A DNA stretch of 64,000 nucleotides. It comes from an uncultured Bacteriovoracaceae bacterium. GTDB taxonomy: Bacteria; Bdellovibrionota; Bacteriovoracia; Bacteriovoracales; Bacteriovoracaceae. Below, piece after piece: positions 1-9,197 of this stretch (position 1 is its first letter; every line of letters starts with the position of its first letter). Where the stretch lies: NCBI GenBank assembly GCA_937923325.1, contig CAKZUQ010000038.1, positions 45,832 through 109,831 of the forward strand, written 5' to 3'. A model generated the notes under the pieces. That model saw only the letters and a program-made list of their open reading frames with translations, made no database searches and was not told the DNA's origin. Both the position numbers and the translations under genes were made by a program.

Positions 1-714
1 TTCTTCCTGTTTTTTTGTAATAGTAATTTTTAACTTGTTCTCACTCTTTTTAAATTCAAATTTTTTATCATAGAACAGTATTAAAGACTTTACCTTTTCA
101 TCATTTGTTAAGATCGATTGGCCAATCTTATTGTACAATTCTAATCTTTCACAAATTTCTTCACAAGCGAATTTAATTTTCTTAAATGTTTTTCTTAAAA
201 GATATTGATTGTTGCTTCGATCAATTAATTCTTTAATATAATTTTCCAGCTCATCATACTGACATGTCTCAAGGAGATACTCTGTCTTAGATATTACAAC
301 TTCATCTTCATCTAAAATTTCTTTTAAAGAATTAAAGTAGAGATCACATAAATTCCATAATTTATTCTCTTTTATAAACTTGAAGATATCATTTTTATAT
401 GTACTAAATTTTTGTATTTCACCCAACTGATAATATGACTTTGCAATATAAAGATTTATAAATACTTTATTGCTCTTAACATTTTCAAAGATAGAAATGA
501 TTTCATTATATTTTTTGGAAAGAAATAAAAAGTCTAAAGAATCTTTAATATCTGAATTATAATTATGATTCTCCAAGGCGGAAAAATCACTTAAAATATA
601 TCTAAAGTTTTCATCATTAATTTTATTTAGATCAAGAACTCCACTTTTTATGAAGTTCTTAATTTTTAGAAAATTTTGATTACGAATTAATATATTATAT
701 TCTTCTATATTCAA
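1..714 (-). CDS. Hypothetical protein, 3' end outside window
   Basis: I read an uninterrupted frame of 238 codons from a TTG at 712-714 to the left edge of the window. GAGGA lies five bases before the TTG, which supports that start. The product begins LNIEEYNILIRNQNFLKIKN and is rich in Asn, Lys, Ile and Glu, with helical stretches resembling degenerate TPR repeats (for example SKKYNEIISIFENVK and AKSYYQLGEIQKFSTYK). I do not recognise a family. It follows accC by 28 bp on the same strand, so it is probably the last or a late gene of the pil-acc operon. The coding sequence is incomplete here. Confidence 0.6.
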   Translation of the reverse strand, partial: MNIEEYNILIRNQNFLKIKNFIKSGVLDLNKINDENFRYILSDFSALENHNYNSDIKDSLDFLFLSKKYNEIISIFENVKSNKVFINLYIAKSYYQLGEIQKFSTYKNDIFKFIKENKLWNLCDLYFNSLKEILDEDEVVISKTEYLLETCQYDELENYIKELIDRSNNQYLLRKTFKKIKFACEEICERLELYNKIGQSILTNDEKVKSLILFYDKKFEFKKSENKLKITITKKQEE

Positions 715-742
715 GCTATTCCTCAGTGGATATTAGCTTTAA

Positions 743-2089
743 TTATAGCAAGTTTTCCGAAAGAAAGTTGGTGTTATACTTATTTGCCTTAAAGGATTCG
801 TTGTTTAGAATTTTTTTATGCTGAGAAATATTTGTTGTTATTCCTCCAACAACAGTTTCTTCTAACGCTCTAAGTGTCCGAGTAATACACTCAGATCTTG
901 TATCGGCTTTTACAATAACCTTTGATATCATTGAATCATAGTATGGAACAACTTTAAACCCAGTATAGATAAAATCATCAACTCTAACACCAATTCCGCC
1001 AGGTCTATGATAATGAGTTATTAACCCAGGTGACGGCATTCCAGTTTCAGGATTTTCAGCATTTATACGACATTCAATTACATGCCCTTTAAACTGAATA
1101 TCTTTTTGAGTGAATCTTAATTCTTCTCCCTGAGCAGATCTAATTTGCTCAGCTATTAAATCAACTCCACAACGTTCTTCAGTGACAGGGTGTTCAACCT
1201 GAATTCTTGTATTCATTTCCATGAAATAGAACTTTTCATCTTTCTGATCATATAGAAACTCTACAGTTCCAACTGAATCATACTTAACGTATTCACTAAG
1301 TCTTACAGCAGCAGAACATATTTCTTCTCTTACTTTCTCTGTGATTACAGGAGAAGGTGATTCTTCAATAATTTTTTGAAACCTTCTTTGTATCGTACAA
1401 TCTCTCTCTCCAAGGTGAATAACACGACCATGTTTATCTGCTAAAATTTGAACTTCAATATGTCTAGGATCTTCAATATACTTTTCGATAAATAGTGTAT
1501 CATCACCAAAAGCTAATTGAGATTCCTGCTTAAGCAACATTATTGATTCTAAAATATTTTCATTAGACTCAATTTTTTTCATTCCTCTACCACCACCACC
1601 GGATGATGCTTTTATCAGAACAGGAAATCCCATTTTTTCAACTGATTCCAATATTTTACTATCAGACATTTTATTTATATATATAGGTTCAAGCGTGGGA
1701 ACATTTGCTTCTTTAGCAATTTTTTTAGATTCAATTTTATCGCCCATGCTTCTTAGACATTCAACGTTTGGTCCAATAAAGTCTATGGCCCACTTAGAGC
1801 ACATCTTTGAGAATTCATCATTTTCAGATAAAAATCCATAACCAGGATGAATTGCATCAGCTCCCGTTATTTCAGCCGCAGATAATATAGAAGCAAAGTT
1901 CAAGTAACTCATTGCTGATTTCGCTGGCCCAATACACACAGACTCATCAGCAAGTTTTACATGAAGAGAATCTTCATCTGCTGTTGAGTGAACTGCAACT
2001 GTTTGAATACCGAGTTCCTTACAGCTTCTAAGAACTCGTATTGCTATTTCACCTCTATTTGCAATTAGAATTTTTTTATATTTTTTCAT
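743..2089 (-). CDS. accC: Biotin carboxylase subunit of acetyl-CoA carboxylase
   Basis: This 448-residue protein carboxylates the biotin on the carrier protein using ATP and bicarbonate, the first half-reaction of malonyl-CoA synthesis in the cytoplasm. The N-terminus KKILIANRGEIAIRVLRSC is the family's signature. The glycine-rich ATP-grasp loop (KASSGGGGRGMKK, about residue 160-172), the QRRFQKIIEESPSP segment and the MEMNTRIQVEHPVTEE active-site segment are all present. Length is normal for the stand-alone subunit. Its ATG shares one base with the accB stop codon, so the two are translationally coupled. Confidence 0.97.
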   Translation of the reverse strand: MKKYKKILIANRGEIAIRVLRSCKELGIQTVAVHSTADEDSLHVKLADESVCIGPAKSAMSYLNFASILSAAEITGADAIHPGYGFLSENDEFSKMCSKWAIDFIGPNVECLRSMGDKIESKKIAKEANVPTLEPIYINKMSDSKILESVEKMGFPVLIKASSGGGGRGMKKIESNENILESIMLLKQESQLAFGDDTLFIEKYIEDPRHIEVQILADKHGRVIHLGERDCTIQRRFQKIIEESPSPVITEKVREEICSAAVRLSEYVKYDSVGTVEFLYDQKDEKFYFMEMNTRIQVEHPVTEERCGVDLIAEQIRSAQGEELRFTQKDIQFKGHVIECRINAENPETGMPSPGLITHYHRPGGIGVRVDDFIYTGFKVVPYYDSMISKVIVKADTRSECITRTLRALEETVVGGITTNISQHKKILNNESFKANKYNTNFLSENLL

Positions 2090-2514
2090 TATTTTATTTT
2101 GAAAAGAGTTTGGCCAAATTCAACAAGGCTTTCATTTTCCACACAAATCTCTACGATTTCACCACTAATGTCTGACTCTATTTCATTCATAATCTTCATA
2201 GCTTCTAACACACAAAGAACACTTCCTTTAGATACTTTATCACCAAGCTTTACAAAAGGTGGCTCTCCAGGTGATGACTGTCCATAAAAAGTTCCAACGA
2301 AAGGTGACTTTATTTCGTGATAATTTGAGCTACCTTTAGATTCTACAGTATTAAGTGATTGAGTATTACTTATTACTGGCTGAGAGTAACTTATTGGAGT
2401 AGACGCGCCACCAAATGTTACTTCATATTTTGAATCTTTATTCTCATATTTTAAAGAGCTAACGCCCTCATCCTTTGCTAACTGTATAAATTCTTTTAAA
2501 TCTTTTATGCTCAT
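2089..2514 (-). CDS. accB: Biotin carboxyl carrier protein of acetyl-CoA carboxylase
   Basis: A 141-residue carrier that shuttles the carboxyl group between AccC and the carboxyltransferase. Residues 1-40 form the usual N-terminal domain (LKEFIQLAKDEGVSSLKYEN), 41-68 are a Ser/Thr-rich linker, and 69-141 are the biotinyl domain with the VLEAMKIMNEIE motif whose Lys would be biotinylated by BirA. It overlaps efp by four bases upstream and accC by one base downstream. The carboxyltransferase genes accA and accD are not in the window. Confidence 0.96.
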   Translation of the reverse strand: MSIKDLKEFIQLAKDEGVSSLKYENKDSKYEVTFGGASTPISYSQPVISNTQSLNTVESKGSSNYHEIKSPFVGTFYGQSSPGEPPFVKLGDKVSKGSVLCVLEAMKIMNEIESDISGEIVEICVENESLVEFGQTLFKIK

Positions 2515-3083
2515 GACTTTGCTCTCTCTACGTATTCACCTGTTCTAGTATCTATCTTTAATAGTTCACCTTCATTTATAAATAACGGAACATTAACTTG
2601 AAGTCCAGTATCCATAATTGCTTTTTTAGTTCCACCACCACCAGCAGTATCACCTTTTAATCCAGGATCAGTTTCTACAACTTTAAGATTTACAAAATTT
2701 GGTAGTTCAATTGATATCGGATTTCCATTAAAATAAAGTATCTCAACATGGATAGCTTCTTGTAAATAATTTTTAGCATCTCCAACCTGCTCATGTCTTA
2801 AATGAACAGATTCAAATGTCTTAGTATCCATAAAGTTGTATCCATCCATATCTGAATAAGTGTACTCCATAGATCTATCTTCCATATCTGGCTTATCAAC
2901 TGAATCAACACCAGACTTAAAGGTTCTTTCTAAAACTTGTCCTGTTTCAAGGTTTTTAATTCTCGCCTTAACAAAAGCAGAACCTTTACCAGGATTAGTG
3001 TGAGCATAACTTACAATTACAAAAGGCTTTCCTTCTATAGAGATCTTTAGTCCATTTCTAAAATCAGTAGTTTGATATTTCAC
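2511..3083 (-). CDS. efp: Translation elongation factor P
   Basis: EF-P of 190 residues, which rescues ribosomes stalled at polyproline motifs. The N-terminal KOW-like domain carries the loop HTNPGKGSAF; the Lys at residue 33 corresponds to the lysine that EpmA beta-lysylates in E. coli, so that modification pathway is plausible but no epmA/epmB is seen here. The C-terminal S1-like OB domains include PNFVNLKVVETDPGLKGDTA, a family signature. It lies between aroQ (2 bp upstream) and accB (4 bp overlap), the common efp-accB-accC order. Confidence 0.97.
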   Translation of the reverse strand: MKYQTTDFRNGLKISIEGKPFVIVSYAHTNPGKGSAFVKARIKNLETGQVLERTFKSGVDSVDKPDMEDRSMEYTYSDMDGYNFMDTKTFESVHLRHEQVGDAKNYLQEAIHVEILYFNGNPISIELPNFVNLKVVETDPGLKGDTAGGGGTKKAIMDTGLQVNVPLFINEGELLKIDTRTGEYVERAKS

Positions 3084-3085
3084 TT

Positions 3086-3514
3086 TTATCTTCCTTTTAT
3101 TATGTATTTTAGTGCAAAACTATACCCTTCTTTTCCTAGCCCTGCAATAATTGCAGTTGCAGCTTTTGAAGTTATTAATTTTTGCCTAAATTCTTCTCTT
3201 TTATGAATATTTGTTAAGTGTACTTCAACAATAGGAATCTTCAAAAGTGTTAACGCGTCAAGTATCGCTACAGAGGTATGGGTATATGCTGCAGGGTTCA
3301 AAATTAATCCATCGTAATCTTTTCTAGCACTTTGAATGCGATCTACAATTTCACCTTCTATATTAGATTGGTAAAAGTCTAATTTGACTTGATTATCTTC
3401 GTATTCAGCTCTTAGTTCATTTTCAATGGATTCAAGAGTTTCAAAACCGTATATTTCAGGTTCTCTCTCTCCTAATAAATTTAAATTTGGTCCATTAATT
3501 ATAAGTATTTTCAT
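3086..3514 (-). CDS. aroQ: 3-dehydroquinate dehydratase, type II
   Basis: Catalyses the third step of the shikimate pathway. The start KILIINGPNLNLLGEREPE is the class II signature with the catalytic Tyr at IYG; the NPAAYTHTSVAILDAL motif supplies the active-site Asn and His, and EVHLTNIHKREEFR supplies the second conserved His-Arg region. Length, about 142 residues, is typical. I chose the ATG at 3514, where homologues start, over an in-frame GTG at 3526. The 5' end overlaps the end of the TPR gene. A second shikimate gene, aroE, is encoded at 18011-18694. Confidence 0.95.
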   Translation of the reverse strand: MKILIINGPNLNLLGEREPEIYGFETLESIENELRAEYEDNQVKLDFYQSNIEGEIVDRIQSARKDYDGLILNPAAYTHTSVAILDALTLLKIPIVEVHLTNIHKREEFRQKLITSKAATAIIAGLGKEGYSFALKYIIKGR

Positions 3515-4586
3515 GCTGAATTTCACTGGCCTTTTCTTTAATAAGTTTTAAAAAGTGCTCATATGATTTCTTTAAGTCTAGCTTACTAGTGTCTACCTTA
3601 TCTATCATTTCATCAAGTGACTTCTCTTCTTTTAACTGTTTTTCAAAACTAGCCAATTTTTCTTGAGCCTTCAAGTCATCAGGAGCTTCACTCAATGCTT
3701 CTTTTAATAATTCAATTGCTTTATCTAAATGCCCTTGAGAGTGATATAAGTCAATAAGCGTATGTGAAATAATTTTTGGTTCAATATCTATTTTTTCTAC
3801 TAAGTTGTCCTCTTCAGGAAGTATAACCTCTTCAGATTTATTATCATAATCCTCATAGAAAAATTCACTTGATAAGTCGTGCTCTTGTATTTGGATATTT
3901 TCAAAATCAATTTTATCACTAATACTATCTGAAATTTCTTCTTCATTAAGTTCTTGTTCGTCTGAATTTGGAGTCGACATACTCCATTCTTCTTGTTCTT
4001 CTTCAGATAACTCTATATTTGTAGGTACTACCGATGATTCTTGAACCATCTCTATTAAATTATTCTTTTCTTGAATTATACTCTTTTTGTTAAAATCAAC
4101 TTGAACCCAATCATCTTCATCATCGAACATATCCTCGGCTTTAACGACTTCATTTTCAATAATTACAGAGTAATTTAATTTACTCTCCAATGTTTGAACT
4201 TTCTCAATAATGTCTTCATCTTTTGGATTTATAAGAAGCATCATCTTGTATGTATCTAAAGCTTCATCATACTTACTAAGTTCTAAACATACCTTTCCAA
4301 ATAATTTTTGAAGAGCAATATTTTCAAGATTTAAAGCTACAAAGCCTCTAACTGTAGAATAAGCTAATTCATAGTGCCCCTCATCATAATATATGTTTCC
4401 TAAAACAATATAGGCCAAAACATATGTTGGATGAATTTTTATACCATCTCTTAATATTTTAGTTGCTTCAGGCAACATTCCCAGCTTCCTATAAGTCTCT
4501 GCCAAAGGAGCAAAGACTTTAGACCTAGGATTCTTTTCGTATAAGTATTTATACTTTGTTAATAGAGAAGACTTCTTTTTATTCAT
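3495..4586 (-). CDS. TPR repeat protein of the pil operon
   Basis: About 363 residues. Four or so tetratricopeptide repeats at residues 10-125 (RSKVFAPLAETYRKLGMLPE, YVLAYIVLGNIYYDEGHYEL, ALDTYKMMLLINPKDED) are followed by a long acidic, Asp/Glu-rich region (about 140-265) and one more TPR pair near 270-320 (LIDLYHSQGHLDKAIELLKE). There is no signal peptide, so it is probably cytoplasmic. The ATG at 4586 is preferred over a TTG at 4595, which would overlap the pilQ stop. Placement directly after pilQ suggests a scaffold or assembly role for the pilus, but this is only inference; the function is not known. Confidence 0.8.
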   Translation of the reverse strand: MNKKKSSLLTKYKYLYEKNPRSKVFAPLAETYRKLGMLPEATKILRDGIKIHPTYVLAYIVLGNIYYDEGHYELAYSTVRGFVALNLENIALQKLFGKVCLELSKYDEALDTYKMMLLINPKDEDIIEKVQTLESKLNYSVIIENEVVKAEDMFDDEDDWVQVDFNKKSIIQEKNNLIEMVQESSVVPTNIELSEEEQEEWSMSTPNSDEQELNEEEISDSISDKIDFENIQIQEHDLSSEFFYEDYDNKSEEVILPEEDNLVEKIDIEPKIISHTLIDLYHSQGHLDKAIELLKEALSEAPDDLKAQEKLASFEKQLKEEKSLDEMIDKVDTSKLDLKKSYEHFLKLIKEKASEIQHENTYN

Positions 4587-4587
4587 A

Positions 4588-6372
4588 TTATTCAATTACA
4601 CCTGTATCACTTCTATTTACTAATCCAGCTTCTTTTTGATTTATTATTCTTGGAGTTAAAAAGATTATAAGTTCAGATCTTGTTTTAGTAGGGTTATATG
4701 CACTTTTAAATAACCATCCGATAAGAGGAAGATCTTTTAAAAATGGTATACCCGATTCTATTCTCCTATCTTCTGTTTTATAAAGTCCACCGATTACTAC
4801 AGTTGATCCATTATCAACAAGTACTTTTGTTTTAATTTGATTTGTTGTTGTTGGTGGTCTTGTATTTTGTGTATCGGCAGTAAGAAACCCTCCCTTTGTA
4901 ATGTCAACTGTCATTGCGATTGCTCCTTCATTTGTAACTTTTGGAGTAACTGATAAAGAAATATTTGCAGTGGCTTCTTCAAAATTTGTAGTAGATGCAC
5001 CAGATGCATCAGTAACTGTTACAGGATAAGGAACCGTCTCTGTATTTGTAATTTGAGCTTGTTGATTATTTTCAGTAATAATTTTTGGAGACGTAACTAC
5101 TCTACCTTTATTTTCTGATTCCATTAGCTCTAATTCAAAGTTTAGATTTAAAAGTCGTTTAAAGACACTTATGCTTGCTCCTAATAAAGTTGGGTCTGAT
5201 ACACTCGGAGCAGAACTTATTGAAAATGTTCCAGCATTTGCCTGTAAATTTCCCGTTGCTGTGACAGGGTCATAACTGGCCCTAACACCACCTGTATTAA
5301 GTCCAGCTTTAAATTCATATCCTTCATCAGCTTCTATAACTTTTGCCTCAATTAATACTTGAGGCTCTTGAGTATCGAGTGTTTTAATAATACTTTTAAT
5401 TCTCTCAATTACATCGACTGTATCAGTTACAATGAGTTGACTAGTTCTAGCATCACTTTGAACTCGTCCTCTATTATTTGTTAAATATGTTTGCACAATA
5501 GGAGTTAGCGTACTAACATCAGCATAGCTTATAGGAAAAATCCTCGTTACGAGAGGTTCTTGAATTTGGCTTGCTGTCTGGTTTTCAATCTCTATAAGCT
5601 TTTTAGCTCTTGCCTGAGCTTCTGTTTGGACTGTTAAAATGTTTGAATGTTTTGTAGCGCTTAGACTACCTAAACTTAATATTGTGTCTAAAGCTTCATC
5701 CCATGGAATATTTGTTAAGTTCAATGTTAGAGGTTTTAATTTATTTACCTCTTCATCTATTATTATATTAAATCCTGAAATACCTGCAATAATTTTTAAA
5801 AGCTCGGTATAGGACATATCATTAACGTTTATTGATATTTTTTTTCCTATATATTTTTTAATACCAGACTGAGTTAAGTTTTCTAAAATATCTTGTATTT
5901 TAAATGACTTTGGTACATTTATTACTTCATCAGTTATATTATTTTTTTCACTAACTTTTGCCTTAGAAAGTTTTTGTTTCGAAAAAACTCCGAATCTATT
6001 TTCGATACTTAGAATTATACGCTTTCCTTTATTTTCTAGTATTGATCTAACATTATCCCTTAGTTGAATTGCGAATCTTAAATCACCTTTAGTTCCTGGT
6101 TTTGGATAAGGAGATATTAACACAGTACTTCCTTTAAATTCGGAGGTATCAATAGGCCTTAGATATCTTTGAATTGAACTAGTATTCTTTAAATCTAAAA
6201 TAATTTGCTTATCTTCTTTTAACGGAATTTTCTCTACAAAAGTACCTTCATCTAAATCTATAATTAGCTTACTTACTTCACCTTCTTGAATAAAATTTAC
6301 CGACTTTACATTTGAAGTCTGAGCATAGACGAAGCTAATAAATGATAGAATAATTAAAATCCATTTAAACAT
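4588..6372 (-). CDS. pilQ: Type IV pilus outer-membrane secretin
   Basis: The outer-membrane channel through which the pilus passes. A signal peptide (MFKWILIILSFISFVYAQ) is followed by an AMIN-type domain (about 20-125), a secretin/TonB N-terminal domain (about 180-255, MSYTELLKIIAGISGFNIII), a NolW/secretin_N module (about 280-345) and the secretin beta-barrel (about 380-590) with the typical VVIGGLYKTEDRR and GIPFLKDLPLIGWLFKS motifs. The ATG at 6372 is favoured because AAAGG lies eight bases upstream; the GTG at 6381 falls inside that site. About 594 residues, slightly short for PilQ and apparently with one AMIN domain. Confidence 0.95.
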   Translation of the reverse strand: MFKWILIILSFISFVYAQTSNVKSVNFIQEGEVSKLIIDLDEGTFVEKIPLKEDKQIILDLKNTSSIQRYLRPIDTSEFKGSTVLISPYPKPGTKGDLRFAIQLRDNVRSILENKGKRIILSIENRFGVFSKQKLSKAKVSEKNNITDEVINVPKSFKIQDILENLTQSGIKKYIGKKISINVNDMSYTELLKIIAGISGFNIIIDEEVNKLKPLTLNLTNIPWDEALDTILSLGSLSATKHSNILTVQTEAQARAKKLIEIENQTASQIQEPLVTRIFPISYADVSTLTPIVQTYLTNNRGRVQSDARTSQLIVTDTVDVIERIKSIIKTLDTQEPQVLIEAKVIEADEGYEFKAGLNTGGVRASYDPVTATGNLQANAGTFSISSAPSVSDPTLLGASISVFKRLLNLNFELELMESENKGRVVTSPKIITENNQQAQITNTETVPYPVTVTDASGASTTNFEEATANISLSVTPKVTNEGAIAMTVDITKGGFLTADTQNTRPPTTTNQIKTKVLVDNGSTVVIGGLYKTEDRRIESGIPFLKDLPLIGWLFKSAYNPTKTRSELIIFLTPRIINQKEAGLVNRSDTGVIE

Positions 6373-6386
6373 AGATTGCACCTTTA

Positions 6387-6848
6387 TTAATTTGAAATAG
6401 GAAGAATAGTTTCTAAATACTCTTCTTCTCCATATATATTTATTGTTTTTTCAACTAGAATTATTCCACCAGCTAAAATTGCTTTAAGCTCAGCATTATT
6501 TTCACCAATATTCATTCCCTCTTTAAGGGCAACAACTCTTTCAATACCTTTTATTTTTGCAAAAGCTCTTCTCTCTTTACCTATAATCACTCCAGTAATT
6601 ACAATATCTTCAACCTTTGCATTATCAATTGAAGGAGTATCATCAAAAACAGTACTTGATTTTTGACTAGCAAGTTTAGATTTCTTATTTCTTTTCATTC
6701 TTGGTGCAACAAAAGGATCTCGTAAATCAAATGGCTTCTCGATACTTGTTTTACCTTTAAAGAGATCCCTTTTATCTGCGTATGTAAGACTTAAAAATAA
6801 TAGATTTATCACTAGAGTAAAACTAGCGAACTTTAAATTTTTGTTCAA
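6387..6848 (-). CDS. pilP: Type IV pilus assembly lipoprotein-like PilP
   Basis: A 153-residue periplasmic protein that links the PilMNO inner-membrane complex to the PilQ secretin. An N-terminal hydrophobic signal (KFASFTLVINLLFLSLTYA) is followed by KPFDLRDPFVAPR, the usual PilP DPF segment, and a compact beta domain (about 80-150: ITGVIIGKERRAFAKIKG, VVALKEGMNIGE). I see no clear lipobox Cys, unlike many PilP proteins. The start is a TTG at 6848 that overlaps pilO by 26 bp. Identity rests on gene order as much as on sequence. Confidence 0.88.
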   Translation of the reverse strand: MNKNLKFASFTLVINLLFLSLTYADKRDLFKGKTSIEKPFDLRDPFVAPRMKRNKKSKLASQKSSTVFDDTPSIDNAKVEDIVITGVIIGKERRAFAKIKGIERVVALKEGMNIGENNAELKAILAGGIILVEKTINIYGEEEYLETILPISN

Positions 6849-7437
6849 TTTCTTTTACCCCACTTTTTTCTTTATATCCTGAGTTGTATCTATAAGATTC
6901 TATTTCAGTATCTAGATACAATACTTTAAAACGTCCTCTTGCATCGCTTTGCATTTCTTTTAATTCTAATTTGTGAATATTCAATATTCTCTCTTCTTTT
7001 TGAACACTTTCAAAAAGAATCATCGATTGTAAGAATGTTCCTTCACTTTTTAAACTATACTTCTTTGTAAAATAGAAACCATTATTCTCTTCATTTAAAG
7101 GTGTAATTCTAATATTTTGGAATTTTAAATTATTTGCAACTTCGGTAAGCTTCGTCGCGACCTGAGCATCATTGACATCAGATGGTAATTGTTTTTGTAC
7201 TTTTTCAATTTGCTTTACAACTTCAACAACTCTAGTTTTTGATTGTGACAAATTTTTCTTAAACGTCTCAATTTGTTTTAATTTTCTAGTCTGTTTTATT
7301 TTTTTAGCTTCTAGAGATTGAATACTGTTATTTGAATTCTCAATTTTTTGAGATTTCTCCTCATATAATTCAAATAGATTCATTGCTGCCATAACAAAAA
7401 ATATCAAATGAAAATTTGCTAAAATTTTATTTTTCAT
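6823..7437 (-). CDS. pilO: Type IV pilus alignment-complex protein PilO
   Basis: A 204-residue bitopic inner-membrane protein: one transmembrane helix (about residues 5-23), a Lys/Glu-rich coiled coil (about 25-80) and a periplasmic ferredoxin-like domain. It forms a heterodimer with PilN. The ATG overlaps the pilN stop by four bases (ATGA), the usual coupling of these partners. Sequence is weakly conserved in this family, so the call depends on topology and the M-N-O-P-Q order. Confidence 0.87.
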   Translation of the reverse strand: MKNKILANFHLIFFVMAAMNLFELYEEKSQKIENSNNSIQSLEAKKIKQTRKLKQIETFKKNLSQSKTRVVEVVKQIEKVQKQLPSDVNDAQVATKLTEVANNLKFQNIRITPLNEENNGFYFTKKYSLKSEGTFLQSMILFESVQKEERILNIHKLELKEMQSDARGRFKVLYLDTEIESYRYNSGYKEKSGVKEIEQKFKVR

Positions 7438-8024
7438 TCGAACCTCGTTATATTTGCTCTTATCTCAAAAATTTCAACTTTTTTACCATCATATTCAGAT
7501 TTCGCGTTCTCTGGAACTTTGTAATCTAAGTTATTTAAAAAAATGGAATTTTTTAAAGCCTCTAAAAATATACCTATATCCTTCCAATTTTGAGCATGTC
7601 CTCTTAAAATTAGTTTTCGACCTTCAATTTTTAAACCTGTTAGCCAAACATTATTTGGAATACTTTTGGCCAAGTATTGAAGAATCTTAAAAGGGTTTTG
7701 TCTTTTATTAATGATTACTTTAACCGCTTTAAGTCTTTCACTTAGCTTTGTTTCTTGAGACTTTAAGGCTTCAACTTGTTTTCTAATATTATCTAGTTCC
7801 TTAACTTTTCCTGTTGTCTTTCTAACTTCTTTTCTAATCTGTACTTCTTTTTTATTTAAAGTTTCAAATTTACTTTCATAGAATTTTTCTACAACCATTT
7901 CTGGTATATAGAGTACTAGGATAGCAACTAATATCATTTTTACATTTAAGTAACTTAAATCAAATCCACCAATATTTAACTTATCACCATCCCTTCGGCC
8001 TGAAGATAAATCTATTTCTATCAT
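7434..8024 (-). CDS. pilN: Type IV pilus assembly protein PilN
   Basis: 196 residues: a short cytoplasmic N-terminus (IEIDLSSGRRDGDKLNIGGF) that would bind the groove of PilM, a transmembrane helix at about 30-48, a coiled coil to about 100, and a periplasmic domain with the family pattern PNNVWLTGLKIEGRKLILRG. It starts one base before the pilM stop ends, so the genes are coupled. The partner PilO is encoded next. Confidence 0.9.
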   Translation of the reverse strand: MIEIDLSSGRRDGDKLNIGGFDLSYLNVKMILVAILVLYIPEMVVEKFYESKFETLNKKEVQIRKEVRKTTGKVKELDNIRKQVEALKSQETKLSERLKAVKVIINKRQNPFKILQYLAKSIPNNVWLTGLKIEGRKLILRGHAQNWKDIGIFLEALKNSIFLNNLDYKVPENAKSEYDGKKVEIFEIRANITRFE

Positions 8025-9115
8025 TATATCTTCCTCATCCCAAGCCCCATTGCCACAACGCCAGTAGCTGCGATCTTAGATAATTGAGAATCATTAAATC
8101 GTTTATTATCAAATATCATATTTTCAAATGGATCTAAGTAACTAATTTTCATTTTCAATACTTCATTTAAACTTTCAGCAAGACCTGGTAACATTGAGCT
8201 TCCTCCAGTAATAAAGCAATAACTAACTTGTTCACTAGACCCAGCAGCAATATAAAAGTTTAAGATCTTCCTTACTTCTTGCATTATTTTTTCTAATTGA
8301 ATATCAATTATGCCGAGTATTTCTTCTGGAAGATTTCCATTTGCATCTCCCATCAACTTCAAGTCTTCAGCTTCAAAATAATTCAGTCCCATTTGTCGTT
8401 GAATTTCTTCAGTGACTAAAACGCCGCCAAATGGTATTTCCCTTACAAGAACTGGTCCACCGTCTTTATAAACAATAATAGTTGTTTTTTGAGCACCGAA
8501 ATCTATTATTATTGTACCCTCTTCAGAGTACTCTTTGATATCCTCAGCATATGCCACTTCAAATAAGTTAGTTATTGCTAAAGCATTCATATCGACAATT
8601 TTTGGAATTAAGCCAGACTCCTTGGTAAGTTCGGCGTAGTTATGAGGAATATCTGATCTTGTTGCTGCAACAATCACATCTTTCACATCTTGCTCTTTAA
8701 TATCTCTTATCACAAAAAAATCTATTTCTGACTCATCGACACCAAATGGGATATATTGTTCAGCTTCCCATAATACATTATCCTCAACTTCCTCACTAGA
8801 TCCATTAGCAACCTGTAGTCTTTTGACTATTGTGTTTGGACCATCAATACCGACACAAACAATTTTTTTCTTAGAATCGAGCTTTTCAAAGCATTCTTTT
8901 AAAGCCTCAACAACTTCTTCAGGTTTTTGTATTTCATCTTCGATAATAGCAGCTTCAGATAAATCAATTGATTCATAAGCTTCTAATTTATATGTTTTTT
9001 TATATGGAGAAATTTTGGCCAATTTAACAGCACTTAAACCTATATCGACTCCGATAAGATTTCCCTTATCAAAACCAGCTAGTAAATCAGAAATCTTTTC
9101 TTTTATGCCTGACAA
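8024..9115 (-). CDS. pilM: Actin-like pilus assembly ATPase PilM
   Basis: Cytoplasmic actin-fold protein of 363 residues that caps the PilN tail and couples the motor to the envelope complex. Actin/FtsA-type nucleotide motifs are visible: phosphate 1 NLIGVDIGLSAVKLAK, phosphate 2 IIDFGAQKTTIIVYKDG and the adenosine motif FITGGSSMLPGLAE near the C-terminus. The start is a TTG with AAGGA seven bases upstream. It is the first gene of the long pil-aroQ-efp-acc operon, with a clear promoter 33-62 bp before the start. Confidence 0.95.
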   Translation of the reverse strand: MSGIKEKISDLLAGFDKGNLIGVDIGLSAVKLAKISPYKKTYKLEAYESIDLSEAAIIEDEIQKPEEVVEALKECFEKLDSKKKIVCVGIDGPNTIVKRLQVANGSSEEVEDNVLWEAEQYIPFGVDESEIDFFVIRDIKEQDVKDVIVAATRSDIPHNYAELTKESGLIPKIVDMNALAITNLFEVAYAEDIKEYSEEGTIIIDFGAQKTTIIVYKDGGPVLVREIPFGGVLVTEEIQRQMGLNYFEAEDLKLMGDANGNLPEEILGIIDIQLEKIMQEVRKILNFYIAAGSSEQVSYCFITGGSSMLPGLAESLNEVLKMKISYLDPFENMIFDNKRFNDSQLSKIAATGVVAMGLGMRKI

Positions 9116-9147
9116 TTTTCATTCCTTCGAAAATTAAATAATAATAC

Positions 9148-9177
9148 ATTATACATAAAGTTTTTTCGTAATATCAA
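9148..9177 (-). promoter_or_regulatory. Sigma-70 type promoter of the pilM operon
   Basis: On the minus strand TTGATA (9172-9177) and TATAAT (9148-9153) are separated by 18 bp. The -35 box matches five of six consensus bases and the -10 box all six. Transcription would start near 9141, about 25 nt before the pilM TTG. This is the only strong promoter I see for the operon running to the left edge. Confidence 0.75.
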
Positions 9178-9197
9178 GGTTTTAGTGCAAAATGTTA